A stretch of 26,176 nucleotides of DNA. It comes from Bacteroidales bacterium UBA6401. Lineage in GTDB: Bacteria > Bacteroidota > Bacteroidia > Bacteroidales > UBA932. Location: assembly GCA_002438635.1 (NCBI GenBank), contig DJPX01000040.1, positions 1-26,176 of the forward strand, in the 5' to 3' direction. The position numbers and the translations under genes are program-made. A model generated the notes under the pieces. It was not told the DNA's origin and searched no databases. It saw only the letters and a list, made by a program, of their open reading frames with translations. This document shows, in pieces, positions 7,604 through 16,154 of this stretch. Every line of letters starts with the position of its first letter. Position 1 is the first letter of the stretch.

Positions 7604-7659
7604 ACCTAGGCAAGTAAATGGCTCCCTACATATTTCTATGCGGTACCAGTTGCCAAGGT
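7604..7659. repeat. 56-bp palindromic module 2 (REP-like)
   Basis: ACCTAGGCAA (7604-7613) pairs with TTGCCAAGGT (7650-7659) at 9 of 10 positions. Module 2 shares with module 1 its total length, both terminal arms and a central TTCTATG, while the rest differs. It ends 107 bases before the ATG of the transposase pseudogene. Confidence 0.5.
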
Positions 7660-7766
7660 CGATTGTTTAGGTTTGCCAGTAAAGGATATTCATGCCATGA
7701 AAACTTATTAATAGGTTTATTTATTGTGAATTATTACTTATATTGCAACTAAAATTAACTTTTACT

Positions 7767-8720
7767 ATGATAAACGAAAAAATGATAATCGAAGATCTTG
7801 GATTAAAACTTAGATTCGAAAAGGGGAAGGATATTTCAGTCAGGAATTGTTGGCATTTTTGTACGGATGGTAATGCTGTTAATTTAATGTTTTACGATCA
7901 GGAAGATTTCATTCTTGCCATGAATCGTATCTATATAGTGCGACAAAAAGTTGAATGTTGTATTCTTGCATTCTGTTTAATGAACAATCATCTTCATTTT
8001 ATCTTATATGGAAGTTTCGAAGAATGCAATTGTTTTATAAGAGATTATATTAAACGAACCTCCATGTTTCTTCGTTATAAATACGGAAAAGAAAACTATT
8101 TACACGGTCTTCCAGTTAATTATCAGGTGATTGATACGCAGAGGTATTTGAAAACTGCAATATGCTATGTATAAAAAAATCCTGTAGAAGCCGGGTTACC
8201 TTATACGTTTTATGACTATCCATGGTCAAGTGCGCCATTGTATTTTAGAGCGATAAACGAGTGGTTATCTCCTAATTTTTATGGACAAAGTGGCAAATGG
8301 CCAAAGAATAGAATGTCAAGGGATGAGTGCAGGAAACTATTTCGATGTGATACAATAGATAAGTCAACAATTATGATAGGTCCTATAGTATTTCCTAAAG
8401 AATATGTGGAAGTTAATATCGTAGAAATGTTGTTCAGAACCACTCGTGGGTACATGTATTATATATGTCGGTCTTCTGAAAGTGATATCGAGAGCATAGA
8501 TGGCTATATTTCCAAACTTACACTCCCCGATAATGAATTAATTCTATATAGACGAGATCTTTCCAGAAAATACTATGCTCAAGAAAACATTAGATTATTA
8601 AATACAGAACAGCGACTCAAATTATGCCGAATGCTTTTGTCTAATTTTAATTGTTCAAAGAAACAGGTCGTACGTATATGTGGGCTGAAATTTGACGAGG
8701 TTAAAAATATTCTATCCTAA
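7767..8720 (+). pseudogene. REP-associated tyrosine transposase (RAYT, Y1/HUH family), in-frame nonsense mutation
   Basis: Two open stretches, 7767-8171 and 8175-8720, lie in the same frame and are split by a single TAA at 8172-8174. The first carries the HUH metal-binding pair (NNHLHFIL, His75 and His77 from the ATG) and the helix with the likely catalytic tyrosine (ICYV, Tyr134). The TAA then falls where the family motif continues as KNPVEAGL and YDYPWSS, so it probably replaced one sense codon. The second part ends with a helix-turn-helix-like C-terminus (SKKQVVRICGLKFDEV). Restored length would be about 317 residues. The ATG at 7767 is preferred over a TTG at 7743. RAYTs are host-associated single-strand transposases that act on REP palindromes. 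The stop overlaps the last codons of the convergent truB. Confidence 0.78.
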
Positions 8721-9515
8721 CATTTCAAGGGCATTCTCCATAGAAATGGCTTGAGATATGTCGTATCCGCCGTTGCCGGTTCTACGAAGTGAACTTAAAA
8801 AAGCGCCACTTCCAAGTGCTTCACCTAGATCTCTTGCAAGGGCTCTTATGTAGGTCCCTTTAGAACAGTCAATTTGAATCATGGCAGTAGGTAAGACCTC
8901 TTCTGAAATATCAGCCACACGTATTCGACCTTTTCCATCATCCGAACCACATACTAAAGGTTTTTCCATCCAGTCAAGTAACTGTAAATCATAAATATTG
9001 ATGCGGTTGGCTTGAAGAATACCGGTATCTTCCATGGAAAGTCCTTTTTTATACATAGCTCGGGCCAATTCATACACGCGCACTCCGTCCACACTTTTTG
9101 CGCTGAAAAGAGGGGCTATCTGCTCTTGATCTCCAATGAATCGTGGTAGAACGGCTTCAAGTGAAGCGCGGGAAACGCCATCGAGAGGAAATCGTGCAGA
9201 AATCTCCTTTTCCAAATCATAGGATGCCGTCGTGGCTCCGAAACTCACGCCGGCTACATAGCGCTTAGCTGATTTTTGAAGCTCCTCTGCTTTTTTTGTG
9301 GCAGGGCCTATGCAAACAAGTAATATTCCGGTAGCGAGAGGATCAAGAGTCCCTGCATGCCCGACTTTTAGATTTTTCTTTCCGAAATGCCGGCATGCTG
9401 CCCATTTTATCTTACGAAGAACATCTGCCGATGTCCAGCGGTAAGGCTTGTCTATCGGCAGAATTATACCTTCAGGATAATCTTCTATGTTATTTGAGAA
9501 CGGGTATTTTTTCAA
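8712..9515 (-). CDS. truB: tRNA pseudouridine(55) synthase
   Basis: TruB converts U55 of the tRNA T-loop to pseudouridine. The 267-residue protein shows the opening LPIDKPYRWTSADV at 19-32, the catalytic motif GHAGTLDPLATG with Asp58, and KGTYIRALARDLG near 220. The start is TTG at 9515, because an in-frame stop lies at 9522-9524 and no ATG occurs before the conserved region. This start overlaps the end of rpiB by 26 bases, so expression is probably coupled to it. It is the last gene of the dcw-gltX-rpiB block. The final 25 or so residues also occur in diverged form 2.1 kb away at 6529-6618, which suggests that the present 3' end was replaced. Confidence 0.93.
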   Translation of the reverse strand: MKKYPFSNNIEDYPEGIILPIDKPYRWTSADVLRKIKWAACRHFGKKNLKVGHAGTLDPLATGILLVCIGPATKKAEELQKSAKRYVAGVSFGATTASYDLEKEISARFPLDGVSRASLEAVLPRFIGDQEQIAPLFSAKSVDGVRVYELARAMYKKGLSMEDTGILQANRINIYDLQLLDWMEKPLVCGSDDGKGRIRVADISEEVLPTAMIQIDCSKGTYIRALARDLGEALGSGAFLSSLRRTGNGGYDISQAISMENALEMLG

Positions 9516-9927
9516 TTCTTCTTAAATGTCTTCCGCCTTCAAATGTGCTGTCCATCCATGCATCTACAATAGCGCTGGCCATGCGGTACGATATGAATCG
9601 CGCCGGGAGCACGAGCACATTGGCATCGTTATGTTGTTTAACAAGTTTCCCTATCGATGTGTTCCAAGCTAGCCCAGCTCTGATTATTGGGTGGTGGTTA
9701 AGGGTCATAGCCATTCCATTTCCTGTGCCACAGAGTGCTATTCCTGCCTCCACTTCACCGCTTTCTATTCCATGGGCCAATTTATGTGCAAAGTCGCAGT
9801 AATCGCAACTTTCCGTACTGTAAGTCCCATAATCGATGACTTCTAAGCCTCTTTTTTTTAACTTTCCTACCAGTTTGGACTTGTATTCAAATCCAGCGTG
9901 ATCACTGCAAATGCCTATTTTTTTCAT
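9490..9927 (-). CDS. rpiB: Ribose 5-phosphate isomerase B
   Basis: RpiB interconverts ribose 5-phosphate and ribulose 5-phosphate in the pentose phosphate pathway. The 145-residue RpiB/LacAB protein has the phosphate- and substrate-binding CSDHAGFEYK at 7-16, the general-base cysteine Cys66 in ALCGTGNGMAM, and the conserved NTSIGKLVKQHNDANVL that supplies a ring-opening residue. ATG at 9925-9927 overlaps the gltX stop as ATGA, a typical sign of translational coupling. Its last 26 bases overlap the truB start. Length is normal for the family. Confidence 0.93.
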   Translation of the reverse strand: MKKIGICSDHAGFEYKSKLVGKLKKRGLEVIDYGTYSTESCDYCDFAHKLAHGIESGEVEAGIALCGTGNGMAMTLNHHPIIRAGLAWNTSIGKLVKQHNDANVLVLPARFISYRMASAIVDAWMDSTFEGGRHLRRIEKIPVLK

Positions 9928-11438
9928 GCCAGATGATTTTTAAGTTCGTGAACTCTGCGTACGGCTTCATCGTGACCTATGCATGAGATTATTTCATGTA
10001 TGCCAAGCCCGCTACCGCTTCCGGTAAGTCCAAGTCTTATGCAATTCATTACCTTGCCCATAGGCCATTCGCGCGCACGGATGAAGTCTTCCAGATCTTC
10101 GCCACTTTCAATGGCCTGATTTGCCATATCGTAATTTTCGGCAGTACCGAATTTGCGAAGGTCTTTTTCTGAGTATTCGCTTGGCGCTCTAAATAGGTAA
10201 GGTGCTATAGTCCAGAAGTCTGCAACGAATGTAGCTCTATCTTTGATAAGTCCTACCACTTTTATTACATAGTCACGATCGGCGTTTATGTTGTGTTCTT
10301 TTAGAATTGGCATATATAGATCGGCCAATTCTTCATCGCTTTTCATTCGCAGATACTCTTTATTGTACCACTTTGCTTTGTCTGGATTGAATTTAGCTCC
10401 GCTTTTGCTCACTTTGTCAAGAGAAAAGTCATTTATAAGCTCTTGCATCGTGAAAATCTCCTGATCCGTTCCCGGGTTCCATCCAAGCATCGCGAGCATA
10501 TTTACAAATGCTTCTGGGAAATAGCCATCTTCGCGATAACCATGATATACTTCACCATTGGAATTGGTCCATTTCAAAGGGAAAACAGGGAATCCCATTT
10601 TATCTCCATCGCGTTTAGACAGTTTTCCGTTACCTACTGGTTTCAAAAGAAGCGGAAGGTGTGCAAAGCGTGGCATTGTGTCGCTCCATCCGAAAGCCTC
10701 GTAAAGCAGGTAGTGAAGTGGAAGGGAAGGGAGCCATTCTTCGCCGCGAATGACTTCTGTGATTTCCATCAGGTGGTCATCAACGATATTTGCCAGGTGA
10801 TATGTAGGGAGTTCGTCGGCTCTTTTCCATAGCACTTTGTCGTCTAATGTAGAAGAGTTGACTTCCACATGACCACGAATAAGATCATCCATTTCCACCA
10901 AGCGGTTTTCTGGCATTTTGAAGCGTATTGTCCAGTCTGTGGTCTCTTCTATGAGGCGTTTTACTTCATCATGTGTAAGGGATAGCGAATTGCGTAAGCC
11001 CATACGGGTCTCGTGGTTGTAGATAAAGGTTTTTCCTTGAGCTTCATCTTCACTGCGTAGACGATTAAGCTCCTCGGAAGAATCGAAAGCATAATAGGCC
11101 CATCCGGCTTCGACCAGTTGCTCTGCATATTTTCTATATATGTTTCTTCGTTGTGACTGCCTGTATGGAGCGTGAGGATGCCCTTCTGATATCGTTTCTA
11201 CTAATTTTCCATTTTTATCTACGCCCTCGTCAGGGATAATCCCACACCAGTTAAGAGCTTCGATGATGTATTCCTCAGCTCCTGGCACGAAGCGGGCCGA
11301 GTCTGTGTCTTCTATTCGGATGATGAAATCGCCTCCATGCTGCTTGGCATAGAGATAATTATAAAGTGCTGTGCGCACACCGCCAATATGAAGCGGTCCG
11401 GTAGGGGATGGCGCAAATCTTACTCTTGTCTTTCTCAT
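9924..11438 (-). CDS. gltX: Glutamyl-tRNA synthetase
   Basis: This class I synthetase charges tRNA-Glu. With the start at 11438 the protein has 504 residues and begins RVRFAPSPTGPLHIGGVRTA, with the HIGH-type motif HIGG at 17-20 and the KMSKS-type motif KLSKR at 272-276. The frame is open further upstream to 11582, but that extension lies inside ftsZ, is not synthetase-like, and would displace the conserved N-terminus by 48 residues. The ATG at 11436-11438 overlaps the ftsZ stop as ATGA, and the gene ends in ATGA with rpiB. Direct coupling of gltX to ftsZ is unusual. Confidence 0.94.
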   Translation of the reverse strand: MRKTRVRFAPSPTGPLHIGGVRTALYNYLYAKQHGGDFIIRIEDTDSARFVPGAEEYIIEALNWCGIIPDEGVDKNGKLVETISEGHPHAPYRQSQRRNIYRKYAEQLVEAGWAYYAFDSSEELNRLRSEDEAQGKTFIYNHETRMGLRNSLSLTHDEVKRLIEETTDWTIRFKMPENRLVEMDDLIRGHVEVNSSTLDDKVLWKRADELPTYHLANIVDDHLMEITEVIRGEEWLPSLPLHYLLYEAFGWSDTMPRFAHLPLLLKPVGNGKLSKRDGDKMGFPVFPLKWTNSNGEVYHGYREDGYFPEAFVNMLAMLGWNPGTDQEIFTMQELINDFSLDKVSKSGAKFNPDKAKWYNKEYLRMKSDEELADLYMPILKEHNINADRDYVIKVVGLIKDRATFVADFWTIAPYLFRAPSEYSEKDLRKFGTAENYDMANQAIESGEDLEDFIRAREWPMGKVMNCIRLGLTGSGSGLGIHEIISCIGHDEAVRRVHELKNHLA

Positions 11439-12676
11439 TTTTGTATTCTTCTGATTGCAGGTATTGTTTCTAGTTCTCGAAGTTCGCTTTCTTGACCGGA
11501 AAGCATTGCTGGTTTTTGGTCCGGATTGAATTTTATCTTTGATTTGTTTTCCGTGGTATTGAATGCGATATGTGTATTCCACAGGGAGCCCTTTGAGTGA
11601 TTATCAAGTTTTATAATAGAATCTTCAGGTATGGTATCTTCATCTTTGCTGATAAAGAAAATATCGCCCTTATCTATTTCGGCTCCAAGTAGATTGGTGA
11701 AGTCAAAACCTGTCGCTATGGCAGTCAGTTTTATGGTATCTCCGAAATCTGGAGATTCGTCGAAGGTGATCCCGTATTTGAAAGTATTGGCATTACCGGT
11801 GTAGGATGAGATTTTGTTGTTAAGTTCCTTTTGTTCGTTCATCCTAAGTCCTTTCTCGTTTTTACCGACAGTAATATTTATTAATAGATTTTTCGCCGTA
11901 TCAAGCTTGAAATCATTGAGAAGAGGGGATTCGAAAGTGTTTTTAACAGCTTCTTCCAATCTGTTTTCACCACTGCCGCTACCACATCCCATAAGAGCCA
12001 GTCCACTTCCTCTCATCATATTTTGGATGTCCTTGAAGTCGGTATTAATGTATCCGCGGGTTTTTATGAGCTCTACGATTCCCTTTACTGCTGTAGCCAA
12101 CACCTCATCCACCTTTGGGAAGGCGTCTTGGATGAGCTCTCCGCCATACACTTTATAAAGATTCTCGTTTTTAATGACGATTAGACTATCCACATTCTTT
12201 GCCAATTCGTGGATTCCCTCGATGGCTTTAGCAAGTTTTTCTTTACCCTCGTGTTCAAAGGGAATAGTGACTACCCCTACTGTTAGAAGTCCTTTGTCTT
12301 TGGCCATTTTGGCAATGACAGGGGTGGCACCGGTTCCTGTTCCTCCGCCCATACCGGCTGTAATGAACACCATCTGGGTATTTCCACTAAGGAGCTTCTC
12401 TTTTATCTGGTCTTGATATTCGAGGGCGGCATTACGTCCCTCACTCGGATTGGTCCCAGCGCCGAGCTCTCCTATAGATATTTTAATAGGGACTTTACAG
12501 GCTTCAAGTGCTTGCTTATCAGTGTTGCACACTATAAAGCTGCAGCCTTGTATATTCTCCCTATACATATAGTCTACTGCGTTGCAGCCGCCACCTCCCA
12601 CGCCTATCACTTTGATTATCTCATCAGATGAGACCCAATCGGTGGGAATAGGCATATCTATATTGTTTTTTTCCAT
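11435..12676 (-). CDS. ftsZ: Cell division protein FtsZ
   Basis: FtsZ is the tubulin-like GTPase that forms the Z ring. The 413-residue protein has the nucleotide-binding glycine loop VGGGGCNAV at 26-34, the tubulin signature GGGTGTG at 110-116, and the T7-loop region NTDFKDI at 211-217 that completes GTP hydrolysis. A short C-terminal linker leads to a terminal peptide, LETIPAIRRIQK, matching the conserved FtsA/membrane-anchor binding tail (IPAxLRR in relatives). The linker is rather short. ftsA precedes it by 15 bases and gltX follows with an ATGA overlap. Confidence 0.96.
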   Translation of the reverse strand: MEKNNIDMPIPTDWVSSDEIIKVIGVGGGGCNAVDYMYRENIQGCSFIVCNTDKQALEACKVPIKISIGELGAGTNPSEGRNAALEYQDQIKEKLLSGNTQMVFITAGMGGGTGTGATPVIAKMAKDKGLLTVGVVTIPFEHEGKEKLAKAIEGIHELAKNVDSLIVIKNENLYKVYGGELIQDAFPKVDEVLATAVKGIVELIKTRGYINTDFKDIQNMMRGSGLALMGCGSGSGENRLEEAVKNTFESPLLNDFKLDTAKNLLINITVGKNEKGLRMNEQKELNNKISSYTGNANTFKYGITFDESPDFGDTIKLTAIATGFDFTNLLGAEIDKGDIFFISKDEDTIPEDSIIKLDNHSKGSLWNTHIAFNTTENKSKIKFNPDQKPAMLSGQESELRELETIPAIRRIQK

Positions 12677-12691
12677 TATATGTGTTTTTTT

Positions 12692-14089
12692 CTATTCATT
12701 ATCATCAACCCCTATAGTCGAGTAAAATCCTTCGAAAAGACTGCCCACTCTATCCAGAATTATATTGCGTTTTTTCTTTTTGGAAGGTTTAGCTGAATTG
12801 CTAGGCGTCGGTGTAGGCGAAGGCGAAGGTTTGGGTGCAGGATTAGACTTGGTTTCTGTGATTTCCGGTTTTATTTCTTCGTCATTGAAAATAGTGCCAT
12901 TGGCATTCCAAGAATCTTTGTCGTCCTGCGGTTGTGCACAATTTATATATCGATTACCTGCTGCACTAAGCGCTATGCCCTCCATAGCATTGTCAGCAGG
13001 AGATTTTAAAAGTTGAGGATAGGCTATCCTGCACGGAAGTCCAGTAAGGGATGTTATGAAAGGTGTGCAGCAATGTATCTGAACAGCACCTCCGCTAAGA
13101 ACCAGGCCACATCTTAGTTTGTCTGCATAACCACTTTCTCCAATTATAAACATACAAGCGTTTATAATTTCTTTCATTCGGGCTTCGATAATTTCAGACA
13201 GATATTTTATAGACACCTGGTTGCTTTCGCCTTCTCTAAGTTCTATCTGGATAATCTTGTTCTCCATACTCAGTAAATTGTTAGGCATACAGTAGCCTAA
13301 TTTGATTTTGATTCTTTCTGCAATCTGGAGTGGACAACTACATTCGGTGTGGATATCAGAAGTTATGGACTTCCCTCCGAATGGAAAGGCGCGATATGCC
13401 CTCATTATGCCTTTATGATAGACAGATACGGAGGTAATGGCTGCGCCTATTTCGATTAGGGCTACGCCGTGGTCCTTTTCTTCATCGGTAAGGACAAATT
13501 TCGATTCACACATCGGCGAGAAGGCGTAATTGCTTAGCGCTATGCCTAACTCGTTTATTACTCTGTCGATGTTATCCTTATATTTTCGCTGTCCTATGAA
13601 AACAAGGAAATTACCTTCCAATTCATCACCCGTGGCGCCGATCACATCATCTTCTTCTACTTGGAACATATCTTCGGTGGAGAAGGATTGTGTAAGGATT
13701 CCATAAATAGTGCTTTTGTCGTCAAGTTTATTCTCTATCTCGCTTACAGCCATGTTTTTGAGATTTTGAATATCTTCTGCACTTATATACGAAGAGGCGT
13801 CGCTACGTTTTAGTTTATGACTTATCCGTTCTGCTTTTACGTCCCATCTAGGAAGTCCAACTACCACTTTAGTAATTTGGATACCACATTCTTTTTGAGC
13901 TTCTTCTATAAGGCCTTTAAGTGGCATGGCTGCTTTTTGCGGATTGAAAATATTGCCTCTTATAACGCCTTCGGATTCCACACTTTTATAAAACAGGGGA
14001 TTCATAGCATTCCCCGTGGTGGAAATTACAGAAAGTGCGGTTTTCGATGTCCCGAAATCCACTGTCACTATATATCTTTCTTCCTGCAT
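12692..14089 (-). CDS. ftsA: Cell division protein FtsA
   Basis: FtsA is the actin-like ATPase that tethers FtsZ filaments to the membrane and recruits later divisome proteins. In the 465-residue protein the phosphate-1 motif DFGTSKTAL is at 11-19, and a second actin-fold phosphate motif (ALIEIGAAITSVSVY) lies near 209. The C-terminus has a proline/serine/threonine-rich linker (about 416-430), a run of lysines (about 437-441) and an amphipathic-looking segment (LDRVGSLFEGFYSTI) that probably binds the membrane. The start overlaps the end of ftsQ by 22 bases, and ftsZ follows after 15 bases. Confidence 0.95.
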   Translation of the reverse strand: MQEERYIVTVDFGTSKTALSVISTTGNAMNPLFYKSVESEGVIRGNIFNPQKAAMPLKGLIEEAQKECGIQITKVVVGLPRWDVKAERISHKLKRSDASSYISAEDIQNLKNMAVSEIENKLDDKSTIYGILTQSFSTEDMFQVEEDDVIGATGDELEGNFLVFIGQRKYKDNIDRVINELGIALSNYAFSPMCESKFVLTDEEKDHGVALIEIGAAITSVSVYHKGIMRAYRAFPFGGKSITSDIHTECSCPLQIAERIKIKLGYCMPNNLLSMENKIIQIELREGESNQVSIKYLSEIIEARMKEIINACMFIIGESGYADKLRCGLVLSGGAVQIHCCTPFITSLTGLPCRIAYPQLLKSPADNAMEGIALSAAGNRYINCAQPQDDKDSWNANGTIFNDEEIKPEITETKSNPAPKPSPSPTPTPSNSAKPSKKKKRNIILDRVGSLFEGFYSTIGVDDNE

Positions 14090-14808
14090 ATTATCTGTCC
14101 TTTATATTTTAAATTTACGATCTTGTATTCATTGCCCAAAGGTTTAATCTTTGTGAAATATCCGTCTAAATATCGCAATTTTCTGTCAATATCGCTAAAA
14201 TCTCCTAATATAATCTTTTCTTTTTCGCCGTGCAATACGAAATCTTCATTTCCTAACACGGAGTAACTGACTATTCGTTCATTCCATTTTTCTTTTCCTG
14301 ATAGTAATTTCACTAAAGATAGGGCATTGACAAACCATTCTTGATCCATGGCTTTGGATTTGGAACATCTAATCACCGGAACATCAGCATCATAGTGCTT
14401 GCTGAGAGGAAATACTATACCATTTTCATCAGAGTAATAGCCCTCACCATGCGCATCTAGTATTTTTAGCACAGGTTCACGTTGTATTATCTTAATGTGA
14501 AGCGTGCCATCCTTTGTCGTCCATGCTTGGGCGTCGGATATGGCTTGGTTGAGTTTCAGAGTGCTTTCCAGTGAAAACAAATCTATATCGGACAGCCGTT
14601 CTCCGATTATCATAGAGTGATTACGCTTTATGCTTTTGGTTACATCTTCTTCACTGATAAAGTGGTGAGGCCCATTGATTTTAATAGAGATATTGTTGCA
14701 GGCCACTTCGTGTTCATCACCGGCAGTTAAAACAAGCAACCCTCCTATTCCTGAGAAAAAAATCAGGAATGACAAGGTGTATAGGCTTATTTTTAGCGAT
14801 TGTTTCAT
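14068..14808 (-). CDS. ftsQ: Cell division protein FtsQ (DivIB family)
   Basis: FtsQ is a bitopic inner-membrane divisome protein. The 246-residue protein has a short basic cytoplasmic end, a single transmembrane segment (about 8-28), and a POTRA-like periplasmic domain (about 40-110, with the AQAWTTKDGTLHIKIIQREP stretch typical of FtsQ). It is followed by a beta-rich C-terminal domain that, in relatives, binds FtsL and FtsB partners. Sequence identity within this family is low, so the call rests on topology, the REPV-type motif, and its place between murC and ftsA. Its ATG shares one base with the murC TAA (TAATG). Confidence 0.88.
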   Translation of the reverse strand: MKQSLKISLYTLSFLIFFSGIGGLLVLTAGDEHEVACNNISIKINGPHHFISEEDVTKSIKRNHSMIIGERLSDIDLFSLESTLKLNQAISDAQAWTTKDGTLHIKIIQREPVLKILDAHGEGYYSDENGIVFPLSKHYDADVPVIRCSKSKAMDQEWFVNALSLVKLLSGKEKWNERIVSYSVLGNEDFVLHGEKEKIILGDFSDIDRKLRYLDGYFTKIKPLGNEYKIVNLKYKGQIICRKKDI

Positions 14809-16154
14809 TATTTGTTTTCTAGTATCTCTGTAATTGGATCTACTAATCTATCTATGCTACCGGCACCGAAGGTGACCAGTACATCGACAGAATGTGTCTT
14901 TATCCACTCGAGGAGCTTGTCGTAGGGGAGTATCCATTTGTTTTTACAAGTTATGTCTTTGAAGATAAGTTCAGAACTGACTCCCTCTATGGGCTCTTCT
15001 CTGGCAGGGTAAATATCCAGAAGAACGACTTCATCGGCAATGCTTAGTGATTTGGCAAATTCACTGGCAAAATCGCGCGTGCGCGTGTAAAGGTGAGGTT
15101 GAAAGACGGCGCAGATTTTCCTATCAGGAAATATGGTTCTTATGGTGTCAAGGCTTCCTTTAAGTTCTGCAGGATGGTGTGCGTAGTCGTCAATATAGGT
15201 TATGCCAGGTTTGTTCACGTGTTCTTCCAGTCGTCTTTTTACTCCCATAAAACTGCCTATGCCTTTTTTTATCCATTCTGGGTCTACTCCGTGAAGAAGA
15301 CATATAGCACTGGCTGCTATACTGTTTTCTACATTTAGAAGCCCAAGGGTTCCTACTCTGACATTTTTGAGTACACCCTGCGGATATATAAGATCAAAGG
15401 TGTAGTGACCACTTTCATCAAGTCGCAGATTTGATGCGTGAAAGTCTGCCTTTGGATTGAAAATATCATAGGTGTAAAATTTCGCACTGAGTGTAGATGG
15501 GTCAAGGGGAAGTCCGTATTTTGCAACTATTGCTTCACTTACTTGAGATGCGAATTCCCGATATGCCTGTTGTACATGCGCGAGATCTTTGTAAATATCC
15601 AAGTGGTCTGCATCCATAGCTGTTATGGCTGCTATTTGTGGATGGAGCTGTAGAAAAGATCGATCGAATTCGTCGGCTTCCACGACCACTACATTATTAT
15701 CGCCTAGGAGAAAGTTAGTTCCATAATTAATGGAAATACCACCTAAAAATGCGCTGCATCCCTCTGGAGAAGTCTTTAATATGTGTGCTACTAGGGTGGA
15801 GGTGGTTGTTTTGCCGTGTGTGCCAGCCACCGCAAGGGTTCTTTGTCCACGTGTCAACTCGCCCAGTGCTTGTGAGCGTTTTATAACTTTATAGCCTTCG
15901 TTCAGAACCTTTTCTAACTCTTTCATTTCGTGAGGGATGGCTGGCGTATAGATGACTAATGTGTTGTCTTTGTCTTTCGGGACCAGATCTTCTCTGTCTT
16001 CATAATGTATAGCTATACCCTCGTTTTCTAGTTCGTGTGTAAGCGTGCTAGGCGTTCTATCGTAGCCACTGACTTGAAAGCCTTTGTATTTGTAGTATCT
16101 GGCAAGGGCACTCATACCTATGCCACCTATGCCTATGAAATAAACATTGTTCAT
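14808..16154 (-). CDS. murC: UDP-N-acetylmuramate--L-alanine ligase
   Basis: MurC is an ATP-dependent ligase that adds the first amino acid, L-alanine, to UDP-MurNAc in the cytoplasm. The 448-residue protein starts with a Rossmann UDP-binding motif (YFIGIGGIGMSALA at 5-18) and has the Mur ligase P-loop GTHGKTTTS at 111-119. The central domain carries DADHLDIY, and the C-terminal domain carries YIDDYAHHPAEL. Start and stop are fixed by neighbours: it begins directly after the murG stop with no gap, and its TAA overlaps the ftsQ ATG by one base. Confidence 0.96.
   Translation of the reverse strand: MNNVYFIGIGGIGMSALARYYKYKGFQVSGYDRTPSTLTHELENEGIAIHYEDREDLVPKDKDNTLVIYTPAIPHEMKELEKVLNEGYKVIKRSQALGELTRGQRTLAVAGTHGKTTTSTLVAHILKTSPEGCSAFLGGISINYGTNFLLGDNNVVVVEADEFDRSFLQLHPQIAAITAMDADHLDIYKDLAHVQQAYREFASQVSEAIVAKYGLPLDPSTLSAKFYTYDIFNPKADFHASNLRLDESGHYTFDLIYPQGVLKNVRVGTLGLLNVENSIAASAICLLHGVDPEWIKKGIGSFMGVKRRLEEHVNKPGITYIDDYAHHPAELKGSLDTIRTIFPDRKICAVFQPHLYTRTRDFASEFAKSLSIADEVVLLDIYPAREEPIEGVSSELIFKDITCKNKWILPYDKLLEWIKTHSVDVLVTFGAGSIDRLVDPITEILENK

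Noticed and set aside
11439..11582. In-frame upstream extension of gltX by 48 codons
   Set aside because: It lies entirely within ftsZ, is basic low-complexity sequence unlike GltX, and the ATG at 11438 gives the canonical N-terminus and an ATGA overlap.
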